56,147 bases of DNA, taken from positions 1 through 56,147 of the forward strand of contig JAXFPC010000064.1 in assembly GCA_034180005.1 (NCBI GenBank), given 5' to 3'. The notes under the pieces were generated by a model. The model ran no database searches. It had not been told where the DNA came from and was given only the letters and a program-made list of their open reading frames with translations. How positions within the stretch are numbered: the first letter of the stretch is position 1; each line of letters begins with the position of its first letter. This DNA comes from JAXFPC01 sp034180005. GTDB taxonomy: Bacteria; Bacillota; Negativicutes; Acidaminococcales; Acidaminococcaceae. The translations under genes were made by a program, and so were the position numbers. Below are positions 23,650-31,958 of this stretch, piece by piece.

Positions 23650-25479
23650 ATGTCTTTCATTAAAAAAAATTTCAAGTACCTGCTCATTTTCATTTTAACC
23701 TACGCCTTTTTCTTCGGAGTTTACACTTTGCTGTCTGTAAACATTCCCGACAAAACTTTTTATTTACAGTCAAGACGTTATTTTGTCTGCGCTTTGGCGG
23801 TAACGGTTGCTGTCTTTCTTTATCTGAAGAACGGATTCAAACCGAGTGGACTGCTGCCCCATGCAATCGTGACAGCAGCCTGGTCGCTTGCCTTTCCCGT
23901 GGCCGACTGGAGCGCTTTCCATAAAGCGTCGCAATGCATAGACAACAACGCCGACATAGCTTTTGCAGCCTATTGTTTTTTCATGACTGTCTGCCTGCAG
24001 ATTCTCATGGGCAAATTTGGTGTCTTCGCCCGCATCTCGCAATTTATCTTTGGCGTGCTGCACACCCTGCTGCTCATCATTCCCATAACGCAGACCGTGT
24101 ATTTTCTCATCTACGGCTCCTCAATAACTCCGGCGGCTGCGATGGCTGTTTTACAGACAAATCCTGCAGAAGCGAGGGAATATCTTTTGCAGACTTTGGG
24201 CATGACAGGTATCGTCGGCGGCGCTTTTGCGTTGATACTTCTGCTACTGCTTTTTATCAGGCTCAACAAATATACAGGCCCGAAAAATATTGAACCTGCG
24301 AAGGAACTGCTTACGAGCAAGATTTTCGTTTTCTCTCTGATCGTTTTTGCGGCCGTTGGAGCCTATACCGCAAAAATTTTCACCAGAACCGGCGTACCCG
24401 GTTCCTGTATTGCTGCTGCGGATTATTTCAGCGCCTCCAAAAAATTTCTGGATTTACACGAAAGCAACTTTTCCAAACTAACTGTAACGCTGCCTGAAAA
24501 AAGTTTTCGCAAGCCGTCAACCATTATCATGGTTATCGGCGAATCGGCGAGCAGAAATTATATGAGCGCCTTTAGCGAAACAGCCAACAACAATACGCCC
24601 TGGCTGAAAAAATCCGCCGCCGAAAAAAATTTCCTGTTGTTTAAAAATGCTTACTCCAGCTGGAACCAAACCGTGCCCACACTGGAAAGAGCTTTAACGG
24701 AAAAGAATCAGTATAACACGAAAGCTTTTAACGACAGCGTCACCATAATCGACATCGCCAAAAAAGCCGGTTACAGAACCTACTGGTTCAGCGGTCACAG
24801 CACCATCGGCGCTGCCGATACTCCCATAACATTGGTAGCCAAAACTGCGGACCGCAGCGCTTGGCTAGAAGACTCCCAGGATGCTACAGCTACAAAATAC
24901 GACGGCGATCTGCTGAAATTCCTCGACAGCGTGGATCCCGAAAAAAACAATTTTATCGTTTTCCATATTTACGGAAGCCACGAGAGTTATATCAACCGTT
25001 ATCCGCCTGAATTTACCAAATGGGGAGAACGGGGGAAAGCGGATCTGCAGCTGAATTACGACAACAGTTTAGCTTACTCCGATTGGGTCCTGGAGCAGAT
25101 ATTTAATTATTCCAAAGAAAAACTTAACCTGCAGGCTATGGTTTACTTTTCCGATCACGGCTCCGACCCCAACAGGAAAAGACATCCTGACAAAGCTGCC
25201 TTCACATTTTTAAGGATACCCTTTTTCGTTTATCTTTCAGACGAATACAGAACCCTTTATCCTGAAAGAACGGCCGCGCTCACAGCCAACAAAGATAAAT
25301 ATTTCACCAACGATCTTATGTACGAAGCCATGTGCGGAATTTTCAACATAACTTCACCCAATTACGATGAAAGCAACAGCATCGCCAGCGACCGCTATAA
25401 GTACACGCGGGAAACCTTGACGACCATGCTGGGCCAAAAAAAGCTGACCGAAGATATATTTGAACAACCCCGACAGTAA
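23650..25479 (+). CDS. EptA/CptA-like phosphoethanolamine transferase
   Basis: 609-residue inner-membrane protein with five N-terminal helices (about residues 9-245) and a periplasmic sulfatase-fold domain. Key elements: IMVIGESASRNYMSAF (Glu ligand), SSWNQTVPTLERALT (candidate Thr nucleophile), WFSGHSTIGAADTP, FHIYGSHESY and YFSDHGSDPN with a following RHPDKAAF (metal ligands). This arrangement matches EptA/EptB/CptA enzymes, which transfer phosphoethanolamine from phosphatidylethanolamine to lipid A or LPS core. The disulfide cysteines common in EptA are absent, closer to the CptA type. Start ATG has GGAGAAATT upstream. Likely co-transcribed with the VirK/YbjX-like gene. Confidence 0.88.
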   Translation: MSFIKKNFKYLLIFILTYAFFFGVYTLLSVNIPDKTFYLQSRRYFVCALAVTVAVFLYLKNGFKPSGLLPHAIVTAAWSLAFPVADWSAFHKASQCIDNNADIAFAAYCFFMTVCLQILMGKFGVFARISQFIFGVLHTLLLIIPITQTVYFLIYGSSITPAAAMAVLQTNPAEAREYLLQTLGMTGIVGGAFALILLLLLFIRLNKYTGPKNIEPAKELLTSKIFVFSLIVFAAVGAYTAKIFTRTGVPGSCIAAADYFSASKKFLDLHESNFSKLTVTLPEKSFRKPSTIIMVIGESASRNYMSAFSETANNNTPWLKKSAAEKNFLLFKNAYSSWNQTVPTLERALTEKNQYNTKAFNDSVTIIDIAKKAGYRTYWFSGHSTIGAADTPITLVAKTADRSAWLEDSQDATATKYDGDLLKFLDSVDPEKNNFIVFHIYGSHESYINRYPPEFTKWGERGKADLQLNYDNSLAYSDWVLEQIFNYSKEKLNLQAMVYFSDHGSDPNRKRHPDKAAFTFLRIPFFVYLSDEYRTLYPERTAALTANKDKYFTNDLMYEAMCGIFNITSPNYDESNSIASDRYKYTRETLTTMLGQKKLTEDIFEQPRQ

Positions 25480-25484
25480 CAGAT

Positions 25485-25556
25485 AAAAAAACCGGAGCGT
25501 TGCAAAAGTCCCATCCTCGTCGGAGGAGAAGACGCTTGCAGCGCTCCGTTTTTTTT
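25485..25556. terminator. Terminator between convergent eptA-like and PAP2 genes
   Basis: Stem CGGAGCG (25493-25499) with CGCTCCG (25542-25548), extended by TGCAA/TTGCA, then T8 on the plus strand; an A-run at 25485-25491 gives a U tract on the minus strand too. Confidence 0.88.
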
Positions 25557-25567
25557 ATAAATTACAC

Positions 25568-26326
25568 TTACTTTCTTTTTAACAGGAACCAACGCAGCGG
25601 CACATACTTTTCCAACAATCCCGTCACCCTGTCGGCAAACGGCGACAGCAAAATCCAGCTCAAGCCTACCAGCACCACCGACAGAGAGCCTACGGCAATA
25701 TCGGTGAACCAGTGGGCGCCGGACATTATCCGCGGCAACGAAAAAACGACCAATACGACCAAAGCCTTGGCAAAAGCTCTGCGCCCCAGATATTTCCACA
25801 TAAAACAGGCGAAAATCATCAGCATGATACCGTGATCGCCCGGAAAACTGCCGGACGATCTGTCCTTGGCCGGCCAACCGCTCAATTGGCTGACAAAGTT
25901 GACGTTATGTTCCAGATTATTGAAATAAACACTGGCGCTGACACGATCCGCCGGAATAAGAAAATCCAGCTGCTTAATGAGCACGGCGCTGAGCAACATG
26001 GTCGCCCCGACGCAGAAAAGCCAGCGCTTTCCCTCCACATTGGCATTCTTATAATAGCCGTACATGATAAAAGCCATCGCCGCCAAAGATACTATATCGA
26101 AAATACGCAGATTGACCGCCGCCACAAAATACATAAAAGTTTTGTTCGCCGTCAGCAGACTGTTGAAAAAACAAAAGATTTTCTTATCCAAAGCAAACCA
26201 AAAGCCGCTGTAAGGATCCAGGTACCAACTGCCGAAAAGCAACAATCCCGCGACGGTACACAGCAAGGCTTGATAAATTTTTGTTTTTGCCAAAATCCCG
26301 CCCTCTTCCATACCAAAATCATTCAT
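25568..26326 (-). CDS. PAP2-family phosphatase, probable lipid phosphatase
   Basis: 252-residue membrane protein with about six hydrophobic segments. The PAP2 motifs are present in altered form: motif 1 reads KQLDFLIPADR without the usual RP, motif 2 is GSFPGDHGIM in place of PSGH, and motif 3 is LPRIMSGAHWFTDIAVG with the catalytic His and Asp. Family members remove phosphate from membrane lipids such as undecaprenyl diphosphate or lipid A. As last gene of the heptose/LPS operon a lipid A or LPS-linked substrate is plausible. ATG 26326 lies two bases after the stop of the waaF-like gene; a TTG near 26290 after a GAGGGCGGG run is a possible later start. Confidence 0.83.
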   Translation of the reverse strand: MNDFGMEEGGILAKTKIYQALLCTVAGLLLFGSWYLDPYSGFWFALDKKIFCFFNSLLTANKTFMYFVAAVNLRIFDIVSLAAMAFIMYGYYKNANVEGKRWLFCVGATMLLSAVLIKQLDFLIPADRVSASVYFNNLEHNVNFVSQLSGWPAKDRSSGSFPGDHGIMLMIFACFMWKYLGRRAFAKALVVLVVFSLPRIMSGAHWFTDIAVGSLSVVLVGLSWILLSPFADRVTGLLEKYVPLRWFLLKRK

Positions 26327-26328
26327 GC

Positions 26329-27363
26329 TCAGCTGTTCTTTTGCAGCATCTTTGCCGCCGCGGCCAAAACCTGTGCCACCGTAAGCTCACGCATACAGCG
26401 CATATCGTCGCAGCTGTGTTTCATGCCGCCGGCACAACCAGTGCAGGGAGGTTCAGCCGTCACTACAAGAGCATTGCTTGTATATGGTCCGTACAACTTA
26501 GGACTTGACGGTCCGTACATCGCTACAATCGGTACTTTCTGACTGATTGCCACGTGCATCGGTCCGCTGTCATTGGTAATAATCAAACTGCAACGACTCA
26601 TTGCCGCTGCCAGCTCGCCTATGGAAAAAGCTCCGGTAGCGATAATGGGAACCGTCTTCATAGACGCCGCAGCTTCCCTGACCATGTCAAGATCCATCGA
26701 GCCTCCGAAGAATACGGTTCTGTATCCCTGCGCGGCAAGAGCATCGGCAACCGCGGCAAAACGCTCCGGCGCCCACCTCTTGGTGATCACCGCGCTGCCG
26801 ATATTGAAACCGATCAGATGCTCTTCCTGCAGATTGTGCTGTTCCCAAAATTTTTCCGCACTCAGCTTGTCATCCGCCCCCGGAAAAATTTCCAGACCGT
26901 TGTGAACCGGATGGTCAACGCCCAATTGCTCCAAAACATTAAGATACATATCCGCGGCGTGTCTGGTTCTGTCCAAAGGCGTATGCATATCCCAAAAAGG
27001 ACGCAGCAACCTGTGCGAAGCTCCGACTAGCAAACCCGTTTTCGTCATGGCACAAATAAAAGAACAGCGCTCATTGGGATGAAGATTGATGATCACATCA
27101 AAATTCATGGAACTGAGCCTTCTCGCGCAGCGCCATAATCCTGCCGGACTGTTGTCAGCGCCTTTTTTATCTATGGTCAGCACTTCATCGATGTAGGGAT
27201 TATGCAGGACGACATCCTGTAGCTTGCTGTCCACCAACATGGAAATATGTGCTTCCGGAGCTGCCTTGCGCAGGGCGTGAACGAAAGGCGTGGTAAGCGT
27301 AAGATCTCCCAAATGCATCAAAAAGGTTACGAGTATTCTTTTTTTGTTTAACTCAACCTGCAT
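26329..27363 (-). CDS. waaF: ADP-heptose:LPS heptosyltransferase (GT9), WaaF-like
   Basis: 344-residue GT-B enzyme that adds a heptose to the LPS inner core from ADP-heptose, on the inner face of the inner membrane. Features: KRILVTFLMHLGDLTLTTPFVHALRKAAPEAHI at the start, IGFNIGSAVITKRWAPERFA and FFGGSMD (nucleotide site), then ITNDSGPMHVAISQKVPIVAMYGPSSP, the GT9 donor signature. The final part has a cysteine cluster (CTGCAGG, CDDMRCM) seen in GT9 members. It overlaps the waaC-like gene by 16 bp. Assignment as the second heptosyltransferase rather than WaaQ rests on operon order only. Confidence 0.88.
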   Translation of the reverse strand: MQVELNKKRILVTFLMHLGDLTLTTPFVHALRKAAPEAHISMLVDSKLQDVVLHNPYIDEVLTIDKKGADNSPAGLWRCARRLSSMNFDVIINLHPNERCSFICAMTKTGLLVGASHRLLRPFWDMHTPLDRTRHAADMYLNVLEQLGVDHPVHNGLEIFPGADDKLSAEKFWEQHNLQEEHLIGFNIGSAVITKRWAPERFAAVADALAAQGYRTVFFGGSMDLDMVREAAASMKTVPIIATGAFSIGELAAAMSRCSLIITNDSGPMHVAISQKVPIVAMYGPSSPKLYGPYTSNALVVTAEPPCTGCAGGMKHSCDDMRCMRELTVAQVLAAAAKMLQKNS

Positions 27364-28388
27364 ATCAACTCTTTAAACTCCCGATACACTGTTTCCGGAG
27401 TTATCCTTTCCATGCAATACCAATCGGAGCATTGCTTTTTTAAGCAACCGGCACACTCGGCCGGCGTTACCAAAACAACGGCGTTCTTGTTGCCGTATGG
27501 TCCCGTCCTGTCCGCCAGTGTCGGTCCGTACATAGCCAGCAGCGGTTTTTGCAGAGCGGACGCAAAATGCAGAGGTCCCGTATCACCGCTGATAAAAACT
27601 TTACAGTCCCTGATTAAAGCCGCCAGCTCTCTGAAATTCGTCGCGCCGATCATATTAACGATTACTGCGTCAGCCGCAAACCGACAAATCTCTTCGCCTT
27701 TGGCGGCTTCGTCCGCTCCCCCCGCGAGCACGACGGCATAACCGTCGGCAGACAATTTTTGCGCCAGTTCACCGTAATATTCCGGCAGCCATTCCTTGGT
27801 ACGCCAACGAGTTCCCGGCGCTAAGACGACATATTCCCCGTCCGCAGGCAAACCTCGCTGCCGCAATTTTTCTCTTACGACAGCAGCTTCCGCGCTCACA
27901 TCGGGAAAGGGAAACTCCGGCGCGTCTGCTTCAGCGCCCAAATACCTTGCCACGTCAAGATATCTTTCTATAACATGCTCACCGGCATGAGCACCGACGA
28001 TTCTTTTGCTGACAAGGCCGCTGCCTTCCCGCAATTCACAATAACCTATCCTCTCGGAGCAGCCGCTGAGAGCCGCCATCAGAGCACTTTTAAAAAGTCC
28101 CTGCATATCTATGACCAAATCGAATTTCTTATTGTGCAGCAGGCGCCGCAATTCGAGCAGATAGCGCAGCTTGTCGATAATCCCCAACGCCGCCAGTTTT
28201 TTCCTGTCAAAAAACAGCACCTCGTCAATGACGGGAGGATCAGGCACAAACCCGGCAAACTGCGGATGCACCAGCCAACTGATCTTCGCTTCCGGAAAGC
28301 GTTTGCGCAGAGCCGCCGCAAACGGCAGCGTGTGCAGAATGTCCCCCATGGAGCTCATCTTTATAATCAGGATATTTTTATAATCCAT
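27348..28388 (-). CDS. waaC: ADP-heptose:LPS heptosyltransferase (GT9), WaaC-like
   Basis: 346-residue GT9 enzyme. Motifs: ILIIKMSSMGDILHTLPFAAALRKRFPEAKISWLV (acceptor-side start typical of WaaC), VLAPGTRWRTKEW and LAGGADEAAKG (donor binding), FISGDTGPLHFASALQKPLLAMYGPT. It probably transfers the first heptose to Kdo of lipid A-Kdo. C-terminal CAGCLKKQCSDWYC parallels the cysteine cluster of the neighbouring paralogue. Sits nine bases after hldD and overlaps the next gene, so both heptosyltransferases are made together with their donor synthesis enzymes. Confidence 0.88.
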   Translation of the reverse strand: MDYKNILIIKMSSMGDILHTLPFAAALRKRFPEAKISWLVHPQFAGFVPDPPVIDEVLFFDRKKLAALGIIDKLRYLLELRRLLHNKKFDLVIDMQGLFKSALMAALSGCSERIGYCELREGSGLVSKRIVGAHAGEHVIERYLDVARYLGAEADAPEFPFPDVSAEAAVVREKLRQRGLPADGEYVVLAPGTRWRTKEWLPEYYGELAQKLSADGYAVVLAGGADEAAKGEEICRFAADAVIVNMIGATNFRELAALIRDCKVFISGDTGPLHFASALQKPLLAMYGPTLADRTGPYGNKNAVVLVTPAECAGCLKKQCSDWYCMERITPETVYREFKELICRLS

Positions 28389-28396
28389 GCTGAAAA

Positions 28397-29374
28397 TTAT
28401 CTTCCCTCGTAAACATAATAACCGCCTGTTTTATCCAACAGAGCGCAATATTCCGCCACGGCTTCCTCAACGGGCGTAAAGCCTCCGTCATAACCTGCGG
28501 CCAGCAAATTGCCCGTATCGGCCTGAGTAAAGCTTTGGTACTTGCCTTTCAGCACCTCCGGGAACGGAATATACTCCAGCTCACCGCTGCCGAAATGCTT
28601 CAGCACGCCCTGCGCCAGAGTATTGAACTGATGCGCCTTGCCCGTACCGCAGTTAAAGATACCGCTGATTTCGGGATGTTCCCAAAAATAAAAGTTAACT
28701 TTCACAACATCCTTGACGTAAATAAAGTCCCTGGTCTGCTCCCCCGGTCCGTAGCCGTCATAAGCATCGAAAAGGCGCACTTTTTTCTCCGCCAGCCATT
28801 GATTATACATCTGATAAACCATGGACGCCATTTTTCCCTTATGGTTTTCCTGCGGCCCGTAAACATTGAAATAACGCAGTCCGACAACCTGACTTGTAAG
28901 GCTGTCGAACAGACGACGCAGGTAATTGTCGAAAAACAGTTTGGAAAAAGCGTAAACATTGAGCGCCTCCTCGCAGGCAGGTTCTTCTCTGAAACCGTGA
29001 GCGCCGCTGCCGTAGGTGGAAGCGGAAGAAGCGTAAATCAACTGCGTGCTTTTTTTCAAACAGAAATGCAGCAAGTTCTTCGTATACTCAAAATTATTTT
29101 CCATCATGTACTTGCCGTTATACTCCATTGTATCGGAGCAGGCGCCTTCGTGAAAAACAACATCTATCTTCTGTCTGTCGAACTTTCCCGCAGTCAGCGC
29201 CTCGGCAAAAGCGTATTTGTCAAGATAATCCTTTACTTTTAGTCCCTGGATATTTTTGAATTTGATCATATTGGTAAGATTGTCCACCACCAATATATCA
29301 TCTATACCGTATTCGTTAAGACCTTTAACAATATTGCTGCCGATAAATCCGGCGCCGCCTGTTACAATGATCAT
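28397..29374 (-). CDS. hldD: ADP-L-glycero-D-manno-heptose 6-epimerase
   Basis: Last step of ADP-heptose synthesis: converts ADP-D,D-heptose to ADP-L,D-heptose, cytoplasmic. 325 residues of the extended short-chain dehydrogenase fold: IIVTGGAGFIGSNIV for NAD(P), LIYASSASTYG, the catalytic YAFSK (Tyr-x3-Lys), and the family-specific RYFNVYGPQENHKGKMASM and GPGEQTRDFIYVKDVV. Start ATG has GGAGG at nine bases. Four bases separate it from gmhB. Confidence 0.97.
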   Translation of the reverse strand: MIIVTGGAGFIGSNIVKGLNEYGIDDILVVDNLTNMIKFKNIQGLKVKDYLDKYAFAEALTAGKFDRQKIDVVFHEGACSDTMEYNGKYMMENNFEYTKNLLHFCLKKSTQLIYASSASTYGSGAHGFREEPACEEALNVYAFSKLFFDNYLRRLFDSLTSQVVGLRYFNVYGPQENHKGKMASMVYQMYNQWLAEKKVRLFDAYDGYGPGEQTRDFIYVKDVVKVNFYFWEHPEISGIFNCGTGKAHQFNTLAQGVLKHFGSGELEYIPFPEVLKGKYQSFTQADTGNLLAAGYDGGFTPVEEAVAEYCALLDKTGGYYVYEGR

Positions 29375-29378
29375 GATC

Positions 29379-29900
29379 TCACTCCTCCCGGCTCTTAGCC
29401 TGTCGCTGCTCCAAAATCTCTTTTACAAATTCTTCTAAATTCCCGCCGGTGAATAAATAACCCTTAATGCCGGCAGCAGCTGCAGCATCCACATCTCTGG
29501 AGCTGTCGCCAATGAGAAAACTTTCTTCGGTGTCTATATCATATTCGTTCATGGCCTGCAACAACATTCCCGGTTTGGGCTTACGGCAATCGCAGTCCAC
29601 GGCATACTCCGCAACGGAGCCGTCCCTGTGATGAGGACAGTAATAAAATTTTTCCACAGCGCCGCCGCCCGCCGCCAGCACTCTGCCCATATGCTCATGC
29701 AGCTTTTTCATGTCCTCAATAGTGTAATAGCCGCGAGCAATACCGCTTTGATTGGTCACCACAAAGAGCGTGTAACCTGATTTTCTCAAACAGGCCAATG
29801 CTTCCCGGGCACCGTCGATCCAATGCAGATCTTCAATTTTGTGCAGATAACCGACGTCATCGTTCAGCACTCCGTCCCTGTCAAGAAATACCGCTTTCAT
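29379..29900 (-). CDS. gmhB: D-glycero-beta-D-manno-heptose 1,7-bisphosphate 7-phosphatase
   Basis: HAD-family phosphatase, 173 residues, acting third in the ADP-heptose pathway. Nucleophile motif FLDRDGVLN (residues 5-13), VTNQSGIARG, the zinc-binding loop CPHHRDG...CDCRKPKPGM and FLIGDSSRDVDAAAAAG. Length and zinc loop match GmhB rather than histidinol phosphatase. Its start overlaps the hldE stop by four bases (ATGA type), so translation is coupled. Confidence 0.96.
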   Translation of the reverse strand: MKAVFLDRDGVLNDDVGYLHKIEDLHWIDGAREALACLRKSGYTLFVVTNQSGIARGYYTIEDMKKLHEHMGRVLAAGGGAVEKFYYCPHHRDGSVAEYAVDCDCRKPKPGMLLQAMNEYDIDTEESFLIGDSSRDVDAAAAAGIKGYLFTGGNLEEFVKEILEQRQAKSREE

Positions 29901-31390
29901 AAAAGCGTACCCCGCGCCGTCTGCGTTATTTTTTCCACGATACCGGTAGTCGAATATCCTTCTTCAAAAGGTATGATACGCACTGCGCCGGCGTACTCCC
30001 TGCCGATTACTTCCTCCGGAGCATAATCGCCGCCCTTGACAAGAAAATCCGGACGCAGCAGCTCCAACAATTCTGCCGGCGTATCCTGTTCAAAGATAAC
30101 AACGGCGTCCACGCAGGCCAACGCCGCCAAAACTCTCGCTCTGTCCAGCTCGCTGACCAAAGGCCTGGTTGCACCCTTTAAACGCTTTACGGAAGCGTCA
30201 CTGTTCAGACCGATGACAAGATGTCCGCCCAAAGCCTTGGCTTTTTCCAGGTAAGTTACATGACCCACGTGCAGAATATCGAAACAACCGTTAGTAAACA
30301 CAACTTGCTCCCCTGCTGCCTGCCATGTTCTTATAAGCTCCGCAGCTTCGCTCCGGCCGACAATCTTGTATGCCGCTCCTCCGCGACCTCGTTCTTCCGC
30401 TACGATATCACGCAGCAGCTCTTCACGGCGTACGGGATAAGTGCCTGCTTTGCCGACGACGATGCCTGCCGCTCTGTTAGCCGTAAACACGGCGTCCTCT
30501 AAAGAAAGTTTTCCCGCAGCGCCGGCCAACAGCACAGCCGCCACCGTATCGCCGGCTCCGGAAACGTCAAAAACCTCCCTGGCTGCAGCCGGACTGTGGA
30601 TGGTCTCCCGCTCTCCTACTAAAGTGATACCCTTCTCACTTCTGGTAACCACGACATTTTTAATGTTGTAGTTGTCGCGAGCCGCTCCAGCCATCTCCAC
30701 CACGGCATCATTATCATTTTCTCTGCTGTACCCCGCGGCTTCACACATTTCTTTCAAATTGGGCGTAATAAAATCGCAGCCGGCGTACTTGCTCCAGTCG
30801 CTCCCCTTGGGATCGACCAGCACGGGCACGCCGTAAGCTGTCCCTTCTTTGATCACCCAACGGCAGAACTCGTCGGAGCATACACCCTTAGCGTAGTCGG
30901 AAAGAATAATACCGTCAAGACCGCCGTCCAAAAGAGCGCTAAGCCATTCTTTCAACCGCAGCGTTTCCTCAACGTATAAATCTCCCTTTTCCTCAAAATC
31001 AAGACGGATCATCTGCTGATTGCCGCTGACGACTCTGATTTTGCTGATAGTTTCCCGACGTTCGCTGCGCACCAGTCCGCTGCAATCTATGCCCGTCTTC
31101 ACAGCCAGGGCCTCCGCCTGCTGTCGCCCCTCATCGTCGCCCGTAACTCCGCCGAGGAAAACCCGGCACTCCAAAAAAGCCAAGTTGGCGGCTACATTGG
31201 CAGCGCCGCCCAGCACCGTCTTGGTATCATTGATTTTTGTCACCGGAACGGGAGCCTCCGGCGAAATACGCTTTACTTCACCGTACAAATATTTATCCAG
31301 CATGATATCGCCGATGACGGCAATTTTTAATTTTTTTACCTGCTCCGACAGAAAACCAGTAACCGTGAGTCCATGCACTTTATTCACCAT
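29897..31390 (-). CDS. hldE: Bifunctional heptose-7-phosphate kinase / heptose-1-phosphate adenylyltransferase
   Basis: Two-domain enzyme of 497 residues. Residues 1-330 are a PfkB/ribokinase-type kinase (KIAVIGDIMLDKYLYG, VLGGAANVAANLAFL, FDVSGAGDTVAAVLL with the catalytic Asp). Residues 350-497 are a nucleotidyltransferase (VFTNGCFDILHVGHVTYLEKA with HxGH, and VIFEQDTPAELL). It performs steps two and four of ADP-heptose synthesis. The start overlaps gmhA by 11 bp; ATG 31390 is used although the first ten residues are not conserved and the ribosome site is weak. Confidence 0.97.
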   Translation of the reverse strand: MVNKVHGLTVTGFLSEQVKKLKIAVIGDIMLDKYLYGEVKRISPEAPVPVTKINDTKTVLGGAANVAANLAFLECRVFLGGVTGDDEGRQQAEALAVKTGIDCSGLVRSERRETISKIRVVSGNQQMIRLDFEEKGDLYVEETLRLKEWLSALLDGGLDGIILSDYAKGVCSDEFCRWVIKEGTAYGVPVLVDPKGSDWSKYAGCDFITPNLKEMCEAAGYSRENDNDAVVEMAGAARDNYNIKNVVVTRSEKGITLVGERETIHSPAAAREVFDVSGAGDTVAAVLLAGAAGKLSLEDAVFTANRAAGIVVGKAGTYPVRREELLRDIVAEERGRGGAAYKIVGRSEAAELIRTWQAAGEQVVFTNGCFDILHVGHVTYLEKAKALGGHLVIGLNSDASVKRLKGATRPLVSELDRARVLAALACVDAVVIFEQDTPAELLELLRPDFLVKGGDYAPEEVIGREYAGAVRIIPFEEGYSTTGIVEKITQTARGTLL

Positions 31391-31946
31391 CCGTAAGTTC
31401 GCACAAAATATGTCCCAACAAAATATGCATTTCCTGAATTCTTGCCGTCACCTTTGACGGCACAGCCAAACAGATATCACACAACTCCTTCATCTTGCCG
31501 CCGCCCGCTCCGGTCATACCTATGCAGTAAATACCCTCGGCCCGCGCCAGCTCCACCGCGCGCAGCACATTGGCGCTGCCGCCGCTGGTGGAAAAACCTA
31601 TAAGCACATCGCCGCGCCGTCCCAAAGCTTCCACCTGACGGGCAAAAATATTTTCAAAACCGTAATCATTGCCTACTGCCGTAAGAATAGAAGTATCCAC
31701 CGTCAGCGCTACTGCCGGCAAACCCTTTCTTTCTTTCTGGAAGCGCCCCACAAACTCCGCCGCAATGTGCTGGCTGTCGGCAGCGCTGCCTCCGTTGCCG
31801 CACAAAAGCAGCTTATTCCTTCGCGCCAAAGCTGCCCTGATCACCGCAGCAGCTTCTTCCAGCTGTCCCTGCAAATGCTCATCCTCATGCAGCTTGCTGA
31901 CGAGAACCGCATGTTCTTCTATTCTTTGTCCGATAATATTTTTCAT
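31380..31946 (-). CDS. gmhA: Sedoheptulose-7-phosphate isomerase
   Basis: First committed step of heptose synthesis, sedoheptulose 7-phosphate to D-glycero-D-manno-heptose 7-phosphate. 188 residues with a single SIS domain: LLCGNGGSAADSQHIAAEFVGRF (phosphosugar loop), TVDTSILTAVGNDYGFENIFARQ, and GFSTSGGSANVLRAVELA. The glutamate in AAEF and histidine in QEMHILLGH fit the active site. CGGAG site seven bases before ATG. Twelve bases after the lptD-like gene. Confidence 0.96.
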   Translation of the reverse strand: MKNIIGQRIEEHAVLVSKLHEDEHLQGQLEEAAAVIRAALARRNKLLLCGNGGSAADSQHIAAEFVGRFQKERKGLPAVALTVDTSILTAVGNDYGFENIFARQVEALGRRGDVLIGFSTSGGSANVLRAVELARAEGIYCIGMTGAGGGKMKELCDICLAVPSKVTARIQEMHILLGHILCELTDGE

Positions 31947-31958
31947 TTTTTATCTCCG

